Origin: an uncultured Alphaproteobacteria bacterium
Lineage (GTDB): Bacteria; Pseudomonadota; Alphaproteobacteria; RF32; CAG-239
Assembly: GCA_934277545.1 (NCBI GenBank)
Contig: CAKQUG010000008.1
Span: forward strand, 12,163-76,162
DNA: 64,000 nt
Direction: 5' to 3'
A program made the translations under genes and the position numbers. Positions 40,146 through 49,427 of the stretch are shown here, piece after piece (position 1 is the first letter of the stretch; each line of letters begins with the position of its first letter). Below the pieces are notes generated by a model that searched no databases, was not told where the DNA came from, and saw only the letters and a list, made by a program, of their open reading frames with translations.

Positions 40146-40205
40146 TAACAAAAAAATGTTAAACTTTGAGCGGATTTCAAACATTGTTTAACATTTTAGT
40201 GAAAA

Positions 40206-40637
40206 TTACTTCTTTTGCCATTGCATTAAAAATTCTTTTTCATTGGTAACATCATCTAATTGCTCACGGATGAAATCAAACTCATTTTGCTTATAAAATT
40301 TGTAGGCAAGTTCATTTTTTTGATAAACCGATAATCTCAAACTATGATTCAATGATTTTGCATAATTCAGTAATTGCTTTCCAATTCCTTGCGCTCTGGC
40401 ATCTCTTTGCACAAAGACGCCTGCGATAAATTCATCTTGCAAGCCTATAAAGCCCTTTATTTGATTATTTTTTTCATCTTCATAAACATAAACTTTGCTT
40501 TGCGGCAGCATTTGCTTAACAAAATCATAGTTTTGCTGCCAATATTCCGCTGCAATAAAATGATGCGCTTGCAGATTACCATCAAGCCATATCTGCATCA
40601 CCGTGTCTAAATCTGTTATTTTCAGCGGTCGTATCAT
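40206..40637 (-). CDS. GNAT-family N-acetyltransferase (YjaB-like)
   Basis: A 143-residue acetyltransferase with the acetyl-CoA loop RDARAQGIGKQLL (R-x-x-G-x-G type) and the C-terminal YKFYKQNEFDFI segment typical of GNAT enzymes. Its sequence, from MIRPLKITDLDTVMQIWLDGN onward, resembles the YjaB/YiaC group, whose substrates include protein lysines but are unknown here. The start overlaps the stop of the TfoX-like gene (ATGA), so the two are co-translated. Confidence 0.85.
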   Translation of the reverse strand: MIRPLKITDLDTVMQIWLDGNLQAHHFIAAEYWQQNYDFVKQMLPQSKVYVYEDEKNNQIKGFIGLQDEFIAGVFVQRDARAQGIGKQLLNYAKSLNHSLRLSVYQKNELAYKFYKQNEFDFIREQLDDVTNEKEFLMQWQKK

Positions 40638-40945
40638 TTTTTTCTCGGTGTCGGTAGTTCTTCGTAAATTGCTTTTATCAGTTGGCAGAGAAAATCACTG
40701 TCCTCCACATTATCCACAAGCATCATTTCCTTTGCGTCATCATAGGGAAGTTCCATACTTGCGTTTGGCATCATAGTCATAGCGGCTTTCCCAGGTTTTA
40801 CTAAAAATCTGTCGTCATCAATTCCGCCAATTACTTTGTCACAATAATAAATGATATATTCCCCCATCATCGCCAGATAGAAAACTTCATTCAATTCTGA
40901 CAGTTGGTCAACTATAAAATCCAAGAATTCTTTGCTTAATACCAT
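40634..40945 (-). CDS. TfoX/Sxy N-terminal domain protein
   Basis: About 103 residues from the preferred start at 40945 (MVLSKEFLDFIVDQL). It matches the TfoX N-terminal domain: MMGEYIIYYCDKVIGGIDDDRFLVKPG, then the acidic DAKEMMLVDNVEDSDFLCQLIKAIYEELP tail that is typical of small one-domain members. In gammaproteobacteria Sxy/TfoX helps induce competence; small alphaproteobacterial members have unknown roles. Longer upstream starts (up to 41020) lack a good ribosome-binding site. Overlaps the GNAT gene by 4 nt. Confidence 0.78.
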   Translation of the reverse strand: MVLSKEFLDFIVDQLSELNEVFYLAMMGEYIIYYCDKVIGGIDDDRFLVKPGKAAMTMMPNASMELPYDDAKEMMLVDNVEDSDFLCQLIKAIYEELPTPRKK

Positions 40946-41022
40946 TATTTTTCCCATTTTGAGAGTAATATTAAGGCAATTTTGGTTTAAAAAGGCATAA
41001 ATTGGCTGTGATAAAATCATTT

Positions 41023-42558
41023 TTATAAGTGCTGATTATTTATCTGTTTTTTACCGTTTGTGCGCTGTTTGGATTTTTGCGGCTGTAACATATCAGCTAA
41101 TCCGTTTACAGCAATATACGCCATTTGCGGACGATAAATAACTTCGTAATTTACTTCATATAAATTTTTACGCAAAACCTCCAGCCCCAGCCACGGCTCT
41201 TTTAAGCTATGCCCATTCAAAACCAAACGAGACGCCTCATTCATCAGCGGTTTAATTGCTTTTTCGGCATAGCTGCGGCGAGCTTTAGCGCTGACTTCGT
41301 CTGACGCTTCGGCCACAAATTCTTCAACACTTGCACTGCCCAAATAACCTTTAATTGAACGATACATACCGGCCAAATCTCGCACGGATATATGTTTTTG
41401 CGAACGTTCTTCCATAGGCGCAGCCGGCTCTCCGGCAAAATCTATAAAACGCAGGTCATTGTCTTTTGTAACCATTACCTGCCCCAAGTGGAAATCGCCG
41501 TGAACACGCACTAATTTATCATTGCTGTTTGCCACACCCGCTATTTGTTTTTTAACATATTCTCCGGTCAACTTATCCCAATTTTGCAAAAGATGCGACG
41601 CCTTGTCTTTTGTCGGCTGCGGTAAATTTTCTAAATTATCACGAATTACATTGCGTGTTTTTGTCAACAAAAATTCCAAATGCTTTTGATAATGATGGAC
41701 TATTTTTTCGTTGACTGTTTCCGGTGTAAACGCAGGATTTTCATCTGCTCGAGACAAACATTCGGACATTTCTGCCGTTTTATCGCCAAGAATTTTCATC
41801 AAACGCATAAAATGCGGATTTTCTTCCGGCATTAAATCTTTTTGCATTAAATAGCCAGCTGTCAGACGTTTTTTCAAATATGACAGAGCATAATTCCATA
41901 AATCTCCCTGATTTTTGACATATTCTTGAACAATACCGGCAGATGATTTTGTATCATTCTGCAGATTACTTAACACAAAATAGCCGTATGTTTTCGGCAT
42001 AACCGAGCTGTTTTCCCTCATCAGCTTTTCATTCATTTCAAATTCGGGATTTTCTTTTTTGGAAAACTGCAGCATACGTTCCAATTTAAATGCAATTTCA
42101 TCATCGCCCACCGACAAAGTAGTATTACTTTGCTGTACGCCCAAAGGACGGGATTGTGCTTTACCATGCTCTTCCATGAAATTTTCGTCAACCAAATTCT
42201 TATAGGTCAGCTGCCAGCCGTTCGGAAAAGTTATAACATTATTGTTTTGGCGCAAAAATTCATTCATTTTCTGCCAATAGTCAGAACACTGCAAAGCGTC
42301 AACATATTTTTGACCGTCAATTTCAATAGTATCTGTTTCATTTTTTTCGGCTTTTGCCAGCGGCATCATAAAATAACGCACCGGCTCTTCAGAATGCAAA
42401 GACAAATTTACTTTACCAATGGTCAGCATTTTATTACCCTTATCAAACGGCAATGACATATAGCTGATATTTTCTACATTATCCAACCTGATTTCTTCTT
42501 TAAAATTACACCAACGTTGACGGAATAAATAATCCGCTGTATTTTTATCTATTGACAT
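41023..42558 (-). CDS. Maltokinase-like phosphotransferase
   Basis: A 511-residue enzyme resembling maltokinase (Mak/Pep2), which makes maltose 1-phosphate. The diagnostic segment is RVHGDFHLGQVMV...FIDFAGEPAAPMEERSQKHISVRDLAGMYRS, with the catalytic Asp, the DFxGEP metal motif and the downstream DLAGM that are specific to maltokinases. The N-terminal half is less conserved. Mak normally feeds GlgE to build alpha-glucan; GlgE is not in this window. The neighbour malQ is divergent. AAGGAG precedes the ATG. Confidence 0.8.
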   Translation of the reverse strand: MSIDKNTADYLFRQRWCNFKEEIRLDNVENISYMSLPFDKGNKMLTIGKVNLSLHSEEPVRYFMMPLAKAEKNETDTIEIDGQKYVDALQCSDYWQKMNEFLRQNNNVITFPNGWQLTYKNLVDENFMEEHGKAQSRPLGVQQSNTTLSVGDDEIAFKLERMLQFSKKENPEFEMNEKLMRENSSVMPKTYGYFVLSNLQNDTKSSAGIVQEYVKNQGDLWNYALSYLKKRLTAGYLMQKDLMPEENPHFMRLMKILGDKTAEMSECLSRADENPAFTPETVNEKIVHHYQKHLEFLLTKTRNVIRDNLENLPQPTKDKASHLLQNWDKLTGEYVKKQIAGVANSNDKLVRVHGDFHLGQVMVTKDNDLRFIDFAGEPAAPMEERSQKHISVRDLAGMYRSIKGYLGSASVEEFVAEASDEVSAKARRSYAEKAIKPLMNEASRLVLNGHSLKEPWLGLEVLRKNLYEVNYEVIYRPQMAYIAVNGLADMLQPQKSKQRTNGKKQINNQHL

Positions 42559-42666
42559 ACAGTATTCTCCTTGCTTTTTGATTTTTTGTCAATATATCAT
42601 AAAAAATAGGTATTGTAAAGTAAGTTTTTTACTGCTAGGATAAGCATAATTTTGAAGGAGAAAACA

Positions 42667-44811
42667 ATGCAAAATTTGCAAACTTTAGCAGAAAAAGCCG
42701 GAATATCATCATCTTATATTGACAAAACCGGACAAATTCATTACACATCAGATGAAGTCAGAAAATTTTTTTTGAAAAACATGGGGTATAAAGCCGATAA
42801 TCAAGAAGAAATTGCAAAGTCTTTGCAAATTTTAGAAAAACAGTTGCCCGTTCCAGAAGTTTTGTCTTTTTACGAAAATGAAACACCAGAATTCCATTTA
42901 AACGGTACCGAATGTTATTTTCTTAAACTGTTTAACGAAAAAAAACAATGTGTGTGGCAAACCAAAGCCGACGGAGGACAAAAAATTATAATCCCCGATT
43001 TAAAAATCGGCTACTATACGCTATTGACAAAAAACGAAAACTTTGAACAGGAAAGCCTTTTAATTTACGCCCCTCAAAAATGCTGGCAGCCGCAGTTTTT
43101 ACAAAATCACGAACATATTTTCGGCACCGCCGTAATGCTTTACGCCCTGCACTCTCAAAACAGCATGGGTATCGGTGATTTTTCTGATTTAGCCGAAATC
43201 GTGCGCTTAACCGCGCAAAACGGCGGCGACATTGTCGGTGTAAATCCTTTGGGCGTCATGAGTCCGTTCACGCAAAATGAAGAGCGTTTTGCTTCCGGCA
43301 AACAAAGCGACGTTTCGCCCTACCGCACGTTGAGCCGTCTGTTTGTCAACTATATTTATTTGGATTTGCGTGCAGAAGAAGACTATAAAAATTCGCCGTT
43401 GGTTCAAGCCTTTGTTTCTCTGCCTGAAATCGCAGCCGAAATTAAACGCTTAAATGAAAGCCCCAAAGTTGAATATGCTGCAGTTCTGCTGTTAAAAAAA
43501 CAAATTTTGGAAATGATGTTTGCTTATTTTCAAAATAACGCCACGGCCGAACGTCGGCATGAATTTGACACTTACCGGCACGAAAAAGGCATTGAGCTGG
43601 AAAATCTTGCCGTTTTTGAAACTTTATTGGAAAAACTTGAGCCTGTTGACTATTGGCGCTTTTGGAATCAAGCCTATTCCTCTCCGCAAGCCGTTGAAAC
43701 CACTGATTTTAAAGAACAAAATTCAGATAAAATAGAGTTTTATCAATATTGCCATTGGCTGGCTGACCGACAAGTTAAAAAAGTTCAGCAACTGGCGGTA
43801 TCCTTAAACATGAAAATAGGCTTATACACCGATATGCCTATCGGCGCCGCTTCTAATGGTGTCGAAGTTTGGGAAAATCAAAGAGCTTATGTGCTTGACG
43901 CCGGTATCGGAGCTCCTGCCGACCCGATGCGTCCTCGCGGACAAAGCTGGGGCTTTACGCCGTATCATCCGCAGCAGTTGCTTAAACAGCACTACGCGCC
44001 ATTTATTAAGCTGGTACAGGAAAATATGCAATATTCCGGAGCTTTACGCATTGACCACGCCATGGGGCTGCGCCGACTGTTCTGGGGATTTTTCAGCGCT
44101 GATAATCCGGTGGTGCAAGGTGCTTATATTTATTATAACATCAAAGACTTGGTTGCGATTTTAACCTTGGAAAGCACTCGCCGCCGCTGCCTGGTTATCG
44201 GCGAAGACCTCGGCACCGTGCCGGAAGGTTTCAGAGAATATATGGCGGAACACGGCTTGCTGTCTTATAAAGTTTTCTGCCGCCAAAAAGAAAAAGACGG
44301 CAGCTTTATTACCCCCGAAAAATATATGTATTTATCGCTGGCTCAGCCTTCTACCCACGACCAAGCCACAGCTTGCGGATTTTGGCAAAACGAAGATATT
44401 GAAGTGTTTAACCGCTGCGGTTTATACGTTAACCAAGAACAATATAAAGACAATTTGGTCGGACGTTTTAAAGACCGTAAAAACATGGTTGCGGCCTTTG
44501 AACAACAGCATCTTTTAAGCCCTGCCGAACAGCAGGAAATGACACAAACAGTTGACAGCGGACAAACTGCCCCCGGCGGAATTGAATTGAAAATAAACGA
44601 ATATTGTGCCCGCACCAACAGTGCTTTGTTTTTAGTCCGCCTTAATGACATATACCGTCAAAAAGTTTTGGACAATGCTCCGGGAACTGTGCAGGAATAC
44701 CCGAATTGGCGCATAAAAATGAGCCTTTCGGTTGAAGACATCGCCGATTCGACGGAATTTAAAAATATGCTGAATTTAATCAAAGAAAATCGTCCGCAGC
44801 AAGGAGAATAA
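42667..44811 (+). CDS. malQ: 4-alpha-glucanotransferase (amylomaltase)
   Basis: A 714-residue GH77 enzyme that transfers alpha-1,4-glucan chains between maltodextrins. GH77 signatures are the nucleophile Asp in LRIDHAMGLRRLFW, the acid/base Glu in IGEDLGTVP, and the stabilising Asp in STHDQATACGFW, where the usual PT is AT. Start chosen at ATG 42667, which is preceded by AAGGAG; an upstream TTG is less likely. E. coli MalQ has 694 residues. Divergent from maltokinase, and followed by two small genes. Confidence 0.94.
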   Translation: MQNLQTLAEKAGISSSYIDKTGQIHYTSDEVRKFFLKNMGYKADNQEEIAKSLQILEKQLPVPEVLSFYENETPEFHLNGTECYFLKLFNEKKQCVWQTKADGGQKIIIPDLKIGYYTLLTKNENFEQESLLIYAPQKCWQPQFLQNHEHIFGTAVMLYALHSQNSMGIGDFSDLAEIVRLTAQNGGDIVGVNPLGVMSPFTQNEERFASGKQSDVSPYRTLSRLFVNYIYLDLRAEEDYKNSPLVQAFVSLPEIAAEIKRLNESPKVEYAAVLLLKKQILEMMFAYFQNNATAERRHEFDTYRHEKGIELENLAVFETLLEKLEPVDYWRFWNQAYSSPQAVETTDFKEQNSDKIEFYQYCHWLADRQVKKVQQLAVSLNMKIGLYTDMPIGAASNGVEVWENQRAYVLDAGIGAPADPMRPRGQSWGFTPYHPQQLLKQHYAPFIKLVQENMQYSGALRIDHAMGLRRLFWGFFSADNPVVQGAYIYYNIKDLVAILTLESTRRRCLVIGEDLGTVPEGFREYMAEHGLLSYKVFCRQKEKDGSFITPEKYMYLSLAQPSTHDQATACGFWQNEDIEVFNRCGLYVNQEQYKDNLVGRFKDRKNMVAAFEQQHLLSPAEQQEMTQTVDSGQTAPGGIELKINEYCARTNSALFLVRLNDIYRQKVLDNAPGTVQEYPNWRIKMSLSVEDIADSTEFKNMLNLIKENRPQQGE

Positions 44812-44814
44812 AAA

Positions 44815-45159
44815 ATGGAAAAGCCTGAAACCGAATTAGAAGTGTTTTCACCGCTGTCCCTAATGGAATATGTACGGTTGATGACGGCGGCGCATTACAT
44901 CAATCAAGGTACGAACTCCGGCGTCGCGCGTTTTAAGATTTCGGCAGAAAATTATGCAAAAATGAACGCTGAACCGTTAAAAGCACCTTTAATCGGCTTA
45001 ACGTTTAATTATAATGACGCTGAACAAACTTTGGAAGTTTGCGCCGATGAAGCGTTTTTACACCTTTATGAAAATAAAATAATGAATGAAGTGGCGCGTG
45101 TTTTTGCCGTTAATTACAAAAATCGCTATGCTTCAGTAATTATGGCCGAAAATGTTTGA
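44815..45159 (+). CDS. Small uncharacterised protein after malQ
   Basis: A 114-residue soluble protein I do not recognise. It starts 3 nt after malQ with GGAG well placed, so it belongs to that transcript. It contains LMEYVRLMTAAHYIN and the Asp/Glu-rich FNYNDAEQTLEVCADEAF. No signal or membrane segment. Its 3' end overlaps the DUF4186 gene by 8 nt. Confidence 0.65.
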   Translation: MEKPETELEVFSPLSLMEYVRLMTAAHYINQGTNSGVARFKISAENYAKMNAEPLKAPLIGLTFNYNDAEQTLEVCADEAFLHLYENKIMNEVARVFAVNYKNRYASVIMAENV

Positions 45160-45502
45160 AGAAGTTTTTGCAAAACTGGAAAAGTCAGCCTTTCGTCGTA
45201 AGTTTAAGCTGACAGACACTGATAAACAATATATAGAAACCAAAGGTTATGATGTTATTCGCCGTCATGCTGAAGATTTTGTGAAAAAACGCTTATCGCC
45301 TCCGGTTTCTCAGCTTAAAAACGACGGCAAACAGACTCCCATGCGCGGACACCCTGTTTTTACGGCTCAGCACGCCTGCGCTTGTTGCTGCCGGCAATGC
45401 CTTTATAAATGGCATCGCATTTATCCTGACCATTGGCTGACCGAAGCAGAACAAAAATATATTGTCAGCCTGCTGATGAGCTGGATTGAAAAAAACAGCT
45501 GA
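45152..45502 (+). CDS. DUF4186 family protein
   Basis: A 116-residue protein with the family core NDGKQTPMRGHPVFTAQHACACCCRQCLYKWH, in which the Gln, His and Cys residues suggest a metal or cofactor site. Function is not established for the family. The Cys cluster reads ACACCCRQC, unusually rich compared with the ATATCCRGC I recall as common in the family. It overlaps the preceding gene by 8 nt. Confidence 0.8.
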   Translation: MFEEVFAKLEKSAFRRKFKLTDTDKQYIETKGYDVIRRHAEDFVKKRLSPPVSQLKNDGKQTPMRGHPVFTAQHACACCCRQCLYKWHRIYPDHWLTEAEQKYIVSLLMSWIEKNS

Positions 45503-45535
45503 ATTACTGCAGACGGCATTGTTTTATTCTTAATT

Positions 45536-46009
45536 TTAAACCTGCGAACGCTGGCGAAATGAATAATATTTATGCAGTATAAAAGTTGTGATGGTTGAAA
45601 AAGTTAAATATAATGCTTGCGCCACCAGCGGAGACAAGCCGACAACCACCATCAAAAAACTCAAAATCGGCGAGTTTATCAAATATAAAAACAAATACAC
45701 CGACCAGGCCTTGACAAACTCTTTTTTCCAATCGCCATGGCTTTGAAAAACATAGTAGCGCATAGTTAAAAAAGAAACATTGATAGTAATAACATATTGT
45801 ACGAACAACGCCGCATTAGCCACCCAAACCTGAGCAAATTCCAACCCCGCCGAGGTGTTGATATTTTCAAACAGCCACAGAATTAAGGCTAAAATCGTAT
45901 AAGCAAAAACAGTATTAAAACCGCCGACAAGCAAAAAACGCAGCTTTTGCGGCAGCTTAAACCAAATATTTTCTGCCCATAGATAAAGTTTGATAAAAGG
46001 CTTAATCAT
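45536..46009 (-). CDS. GtrA-family membrane protein
   Basis: A 157-residue protein with four membrane helices (FLLVGGFNTVFAYTILALILWLF is the first) of the GtrA family, thought to flip polyprenyl-phosphate-linked sugars to the periplasmic side. It is the last gene of a four-gene operon with GT39, GT2 and YdjC deacetylase, and overlaps the deacetylase gene by 8 nt. A good GGAGGGG lies upstream. Its likely job here is to present the undecaprenyl-phosphate sugar to the GT39 transferase. Confidence 0.87.
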   Translation of the reverse strand: MIKPFIKLYLWAENIWFKLPQKLRFLLVGGFNTVFAYTILALILWLFENINTSAGLEFAQVWVANAALFVQYVITINVSFLTMRYYVFQSHGDWKKEFVKAWSVYLFLYLINSPILSFLMVVVGLSPLVAQALYLTFSTITTFILHKYYSFRQRSQV

Positions 46010-46832
46010 TTATCCCCTCCGCCACATTTTTATCTAAAAGTGTTTCTAATTCCACCGTGCGATATGGCGATAAAATATTTTCGTCCCACACGTCCTCGGG
46101 ATATTGCCTGTCAATTTCAGGCATACCCGGGTGAATCATAATTTCCACCGCTTTATATCCGGACGGTATTTTTACATTATTAAACTGCTCTTTAGCTATT
46201 TTGCAAGTATACATAAGCGTATAAAAATACACATCGTTTTTATAGCCGTTCCACCAACATAAAAAACGCAACAATACATATTTTATCAGAGCTCCGTCAA
46301 ACAACCAGCTTTTATTTTTGTTATATTTCAAGGTGTTGAAAATATTTTCATTCATCACTCGAATACGCGGCACGGCAAACTCTTTCTGTAATTCACGCAT
46401 TGCTTTGAAAATTTGCGGAATTAAATGCACATGCCGATGGCTATCGATATGCTGCAAAGACAAACCGGTTGCCAGATATTTGACAATTTGCGCACGCATT
46501 TCAATTTCCGCCTGCTGACGCAGCTGCCGCGGTTTCAAAAACGAAAGCAGCAGCAAATTAACAAATCCGTTTTTCAATTTGCCCTGCCCGTCCACCAGCA
46601 GCGGAATTTGCTGCACCGGCGCCGCCGGATATTCATTGGTCAGGTTAACATGCAGGCCGATTTCCAAATCCGGCATTTCTTTAGCCGATTTCACGGCTTC
46701 AGCGGCGTATTTTTGATTTATCATCAAACTGGCGCTGTTCAAAATTCCCTCGCGATGAGCTTTAACGATTGCCGCGTTCACACCTTTGCTGATACCAAAA
46801 TCATCGGCGTTAAATATCTTTTTTATCGTCAT
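46002..46832 (-). CDS. YdjC/ChbG-family carbohydrate deacetylase
   Basis: A 276-residue deacetylase of the YdjC/HpnK fold, starting at 46832 (MTIKKIFNADDFGIS). Catalytic signatures are the NADDFG metal-site Asp residues near the N-terminus and the HIDSHRHVHLIP His cluster. In Francisella the homologue NaxD removes the acetyl group from undecaprenyl-phosphate N-acetylgalactosamine, after which the sugar goes to lipid A. The order of the present operon (GT39, GT2, deacetylase, GtrA) fits that pathway. AGAAG precedes the ATG; the gene overlaps GT2 by 23 nt. Confidence 0.85.
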   Translation of the reverse strand: MTIKKIFNADDFGISKGVNAAIVKAHREGILNSASLMINQKYAAEAVKSAKEMPDLEIGLHVNLTNEYPAAPVQQIPLLVDGQGKLKNGFVNLLLLSFLKPRQLRQQAEIEMRAQIVKYLATGLSLQHIDSHRHVHLIPQIFKAMRELQKEFAVPRIRVMNENIFNTLKYNKNKSWLFDGALIKYVLLRFLCWWNGYKNDVYFYTLMYTCKIAKEQFNNVKIPSGYKAVEIMIHPGMPEIDRQYPEDVWDENILSPYRTVELETLLDKNVAEGIND

Positions 46833-47778
46833 GTTTATCTTCTTTCGCCACATAATCAGCCACATAAAGCGGACGTTTTTTCACTTCCATGTGAATTTTA
46901 CCTATATATTCGCCGATAATTCCCAAGCAAATCAGCTGCACTGAGCCCAAAAAAATCACCGTAATCATAATGGTGGCATAACCCGGGGTCGGATTATGCA
47001 TAAAGAAATGTTCAACAAACACATAAACTCCCAGCAAAAAAGCCGTAGTTGCCGCCAGCAATCCCAAATATATGGCAAAACGTAGCGGCAACACCGAAAA
47101 CTGAACAATGCTGTTAACCGCCAAATGCAGCGACTTAAAAAAGTTATATTTAGATTCGCCGCTGAAACGTTCCGGCGCCACAAAATCAATAATCGCCACA
47201 TGGTCGTGCGGCATAATCCAGCTTAAAAGCCCTCTGAACAAGCGGTCTTGTTCGTTAAATCCTTTCAAAAAATCCACATACTTACGATCCAGCAGCCGAA
47301 AATCCGGCGCGCTTTCCATAATTTTAGTATCCGACAGCTTGTTTAAAATAAAATAGAAAGTCTTGGCGCAAAACTTATACAGCTTGGAAGTTGCTTTGTT
47401 GTCCACCCTCTTGGTCAGCACGATTTCCTTGCCCTTCTGCCATAACTCAATCATTTTCGGAATATAAACCGGCGGATGCTGCAAATCTGAATCCATAAAG
47501 ATAACTGCGTCGCCTTTGGCATAGTCCATACCGGCTGTCATAGCGATTTCATGTCCAAAATTGCGTTTGAGTTGCACAACTTTAACCCGACTGTCTTTTT
47601 CTTGTAATTTTAAACAATTGGAATAGGTTTTATCCGAACTGCCGTCATCCACATACAAAAACTCAAAATCCACATTTTTAACCTTTTCCAGCTTTTTAAG
47701 CAGTTGGTTATAAAGCTCTCTCACATTATCCTGCTCATTATAAGCTGAAATAACTATGCTAACCAGTTTATTCGGCAT
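46810..47778 (-). CDS. GT2 polyprenyl-phosphate glycosyltransferase (FlmF/GtrB-like)
   Basis: A 322-residue transferase with GT-A signatures SIVISAYNEQDNV, LYVDDGSSDKTY and FMDSDLQHPP (the metal-binding DxD region), and two C-terminal membrane helices (LGLLAATTAFLLGVYVFV and ITVIFLGSVQLICLGIIGEYIG). Such enzymes put a nucleotide sugar onto undecaprenyl phosphate at the cytoplasmic face. Among the family it resembles ArnC/GtrB/FlmF. The acceptor lipid is inferred, the donor sugar is not known. It overlaps the GT39 gene by 11 nt, with AAGGAGG within the latter. Confidence 0.9.
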   Translation of the reverse strand: MPNKLVSIVISAYNEQDNVRELYNQLLKKLEKVKNVDFEFLYVDDGSSDKTYSNCLKLQEKDSRVKVVQLKRNFGHEIAMTAGMDYAKGDAVIFMDSDLQHPPVYIPKMIELWQKGKEIVLTKRVDNKATSKLYKFCAKTFYFILNKLSDTKIMESAPDFRLLDRKYVDFLKGFNEQDRLFRGLLSWIMPHDHVAIIDFVAPERFSGESKYNFFKSLHLAVNSIVQFSVLPLRFAIYLGLLAATTAFLLGVYVFVEHFFMHNPTPGYATIMITVIFLGSVQLICLGIIGEYIGKIHMEVKKRPLYVADYVAKEDKHDDKKDI

Positions 47779-49234
47779 TTTTCGCCTCCTTTACATTATA
47801 AAATCCCACAAACAAATCACGAATTTTCATTCTGCCGCTAAGCGACGTATATGCGGCTTTTATATTTTGCGGAGTTGTGAGTTTGTCTCCGAATTTTTCT
47901 TTATATTTCATATAATCGCGGTAATTTGAAGACACTACCAACGCCCCTTTTTCTTCAAAATCTGCAGTGTCAAACCAAGGATTATTGTCGGGACTGAGCC
48001 AAATCATCGGTTTTACCTCATGTCCGGCATAAAGCGCAAACATATCGGCAAACCACACATCGGCTCCGACATATTCCAATTTTTGCCCGCCGGTGTATTC
48101 CGTCCATTTCTGCTCCAGCATATTAACCATGGTAGGACAATCCGTGCGAAAACGCTCGCTGGTAGTGATTAGACACTGCACGCCGTAAGCAATGGCAAAC
48201 AGCAAGCTCCACCCGGCCATAACCGCCGAATAGCGCAAAGTTTTGCTCTCATTGACTTTTATAGGCCAAAAATATACCAGCATAATTCCGATTAAAAATT
48301 GGCACGGAAATCCCCACATACTTTTTAACGGAGTACCTGCCACCATACTTATTGTCATAAAAACCATCATAGGTAAAAAACCGCAAATCAGTAAAAAACG
48401 TCCGTTTTCATCATTACACGCCGGTTTATTTTCCTTTTCTGAAAATTTATAAAATACCGCATAGCAAAGCAAAGCTGCGCCCGCAAACAAAATCTGCGCG
48501 CCGGCGAATTTCAGCGGATACAGCAAATGCCGCCATTCACTGTCCATAATTTTAGTTGAAGTGTTGCGCATTAAAATATAGTTAAGCATTTCAAAATTAT
48601 GCTCGGCCAGCCACCAAATATGCGGCGTCAGTACTGCAACCACACACAGCACCGCTGCATACGCCTTATAGTTTATAAACTGCTTCCAACCTTTGACGCC
48701 GGTCAGTAAAAAAACACCTATAGCTCCCAAAAGCAAAACGCCTGTATATTTATTCAGCAGGTTAATTCCTCCGAACAGCCCGAACAGCAACCAATCTTTC
48801 AGCCGGTTTTGCCGATATGCCTGCAAAAAGTAATAAGTACACATCGGCCATAGCGCCAATGATATGACGTTTACGTTAAATTCAACGCTGGAAAAATCAT
48901 AGTAAATAATCCCAAACTGCAGCATTGCCGCCAAAACGGCTTTATATTCATCCATAAACAAGCGCGCCAATTTATAAATATAGACAATTCCCAGCGCCGT
49001 AAAAATTTGGCTTAGCAAATACATAGCACCGTCAAATCTGCCGAACATCAAATAAAAGTAATATGCGATAATCCCCGAAAACGGCGGATGCTTGGTGGTT
49101 CCGAGCAAGCTGTATTTTCCCCACACAATAGCCTCCTGCGTGTCCATCGGCAGGCTTAGACGCAGCAGCGGCACCACACTCCACAACACCAAATTACATA
49201 ACAAGAACAGTCCGAATTTCTTTTTTAGCGACAT
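47768..49234 (-). CDS. GT39/ArnT-like lipid-linked sugar transferase
   Basis: A 488-residue membrane glycosyltransferase with about a dozen helices and the ArnT/PMT-type start, including LSLPMDTQEAIVWGKYSLLGTTKHPPFSG (the acidic residue after the first helix and the HPP motif). The family takes sugars from undecaprenyl phosphate on the periplasmic side and places them on lipid A or proteins. As first gene of the operon it is the likely final step, comparable to FlmK of Francisella. Confidence 0.87.
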   Translation of the reverse strand: MSLKKKFGLFLLCNLVLWSVVPLLRLSLPMDTQEAIVWGKYSLLGTTKHPPFSGIIAYYFYLMFGRFDGAMYLLSQIFTALGIVYIYKLARLFMDEYKAVLAAMLQFGIIYYDFSSVEFNVNVISLALWPMCTYYFLQAYRQNRLKDWLLFGLFGGINLLNKYTGVLLLGAIGVFLLTGVKGWKQFINYKAYAAVLCVVAVLTPHIWWLAEHNFEMLNYILMRNTSTKIMDSEWRHLLYPLKFAGAQILFAGAALLCYAVFYKFSEKENKPACNDENGRFLLICGFLPMMVFMTISMVAGTPLKSMWGFPCQFLIGIMLVYFWPIKVNESKTLRYSAVMAGWSLLFAIAYGVQCLITTSERFRTDCPTMVNMLEQKWTEYTGGQKLEYVGADVWFADMFALYAGHEVKPMIWLSPDNNPWFDTADFEEKGALVVSSNYRDYMKYKEKFGDKLTTPQNIKAAYTSLSGRMKIRDLFVGFYNVKEAKNAE

Positions 49235-49427
49235 TTTTTCACCCGATTAACTTATCTTAAACACTCTGTTTATATCATAGCCTGCAAAAAAGTATAGTTA
49301 AAAAATGAATTAACTAACTGTTTGCCTAAAAAAGTGTACAAAAATATTTTTTGTCATTTTTTTATTGCAAAATGTAAAAATTTAGGCTATACTAAACAAA
49401 AATGAGTTATATTTGTGGAGAATAAAA

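Noticed and set aside
39581..40180. A 199-codon minus-strand frame and a 190-codon plus-strand frame over the tRNA-Met array
   Set aside because: Both are open because the 174-nt unit is a multiple of three. They cover the tRNA and its repeats, have no ribosome-binding site and no domain. The E. coli tyrT array has a comparable small frame (tpr), but nothing here supports translation.
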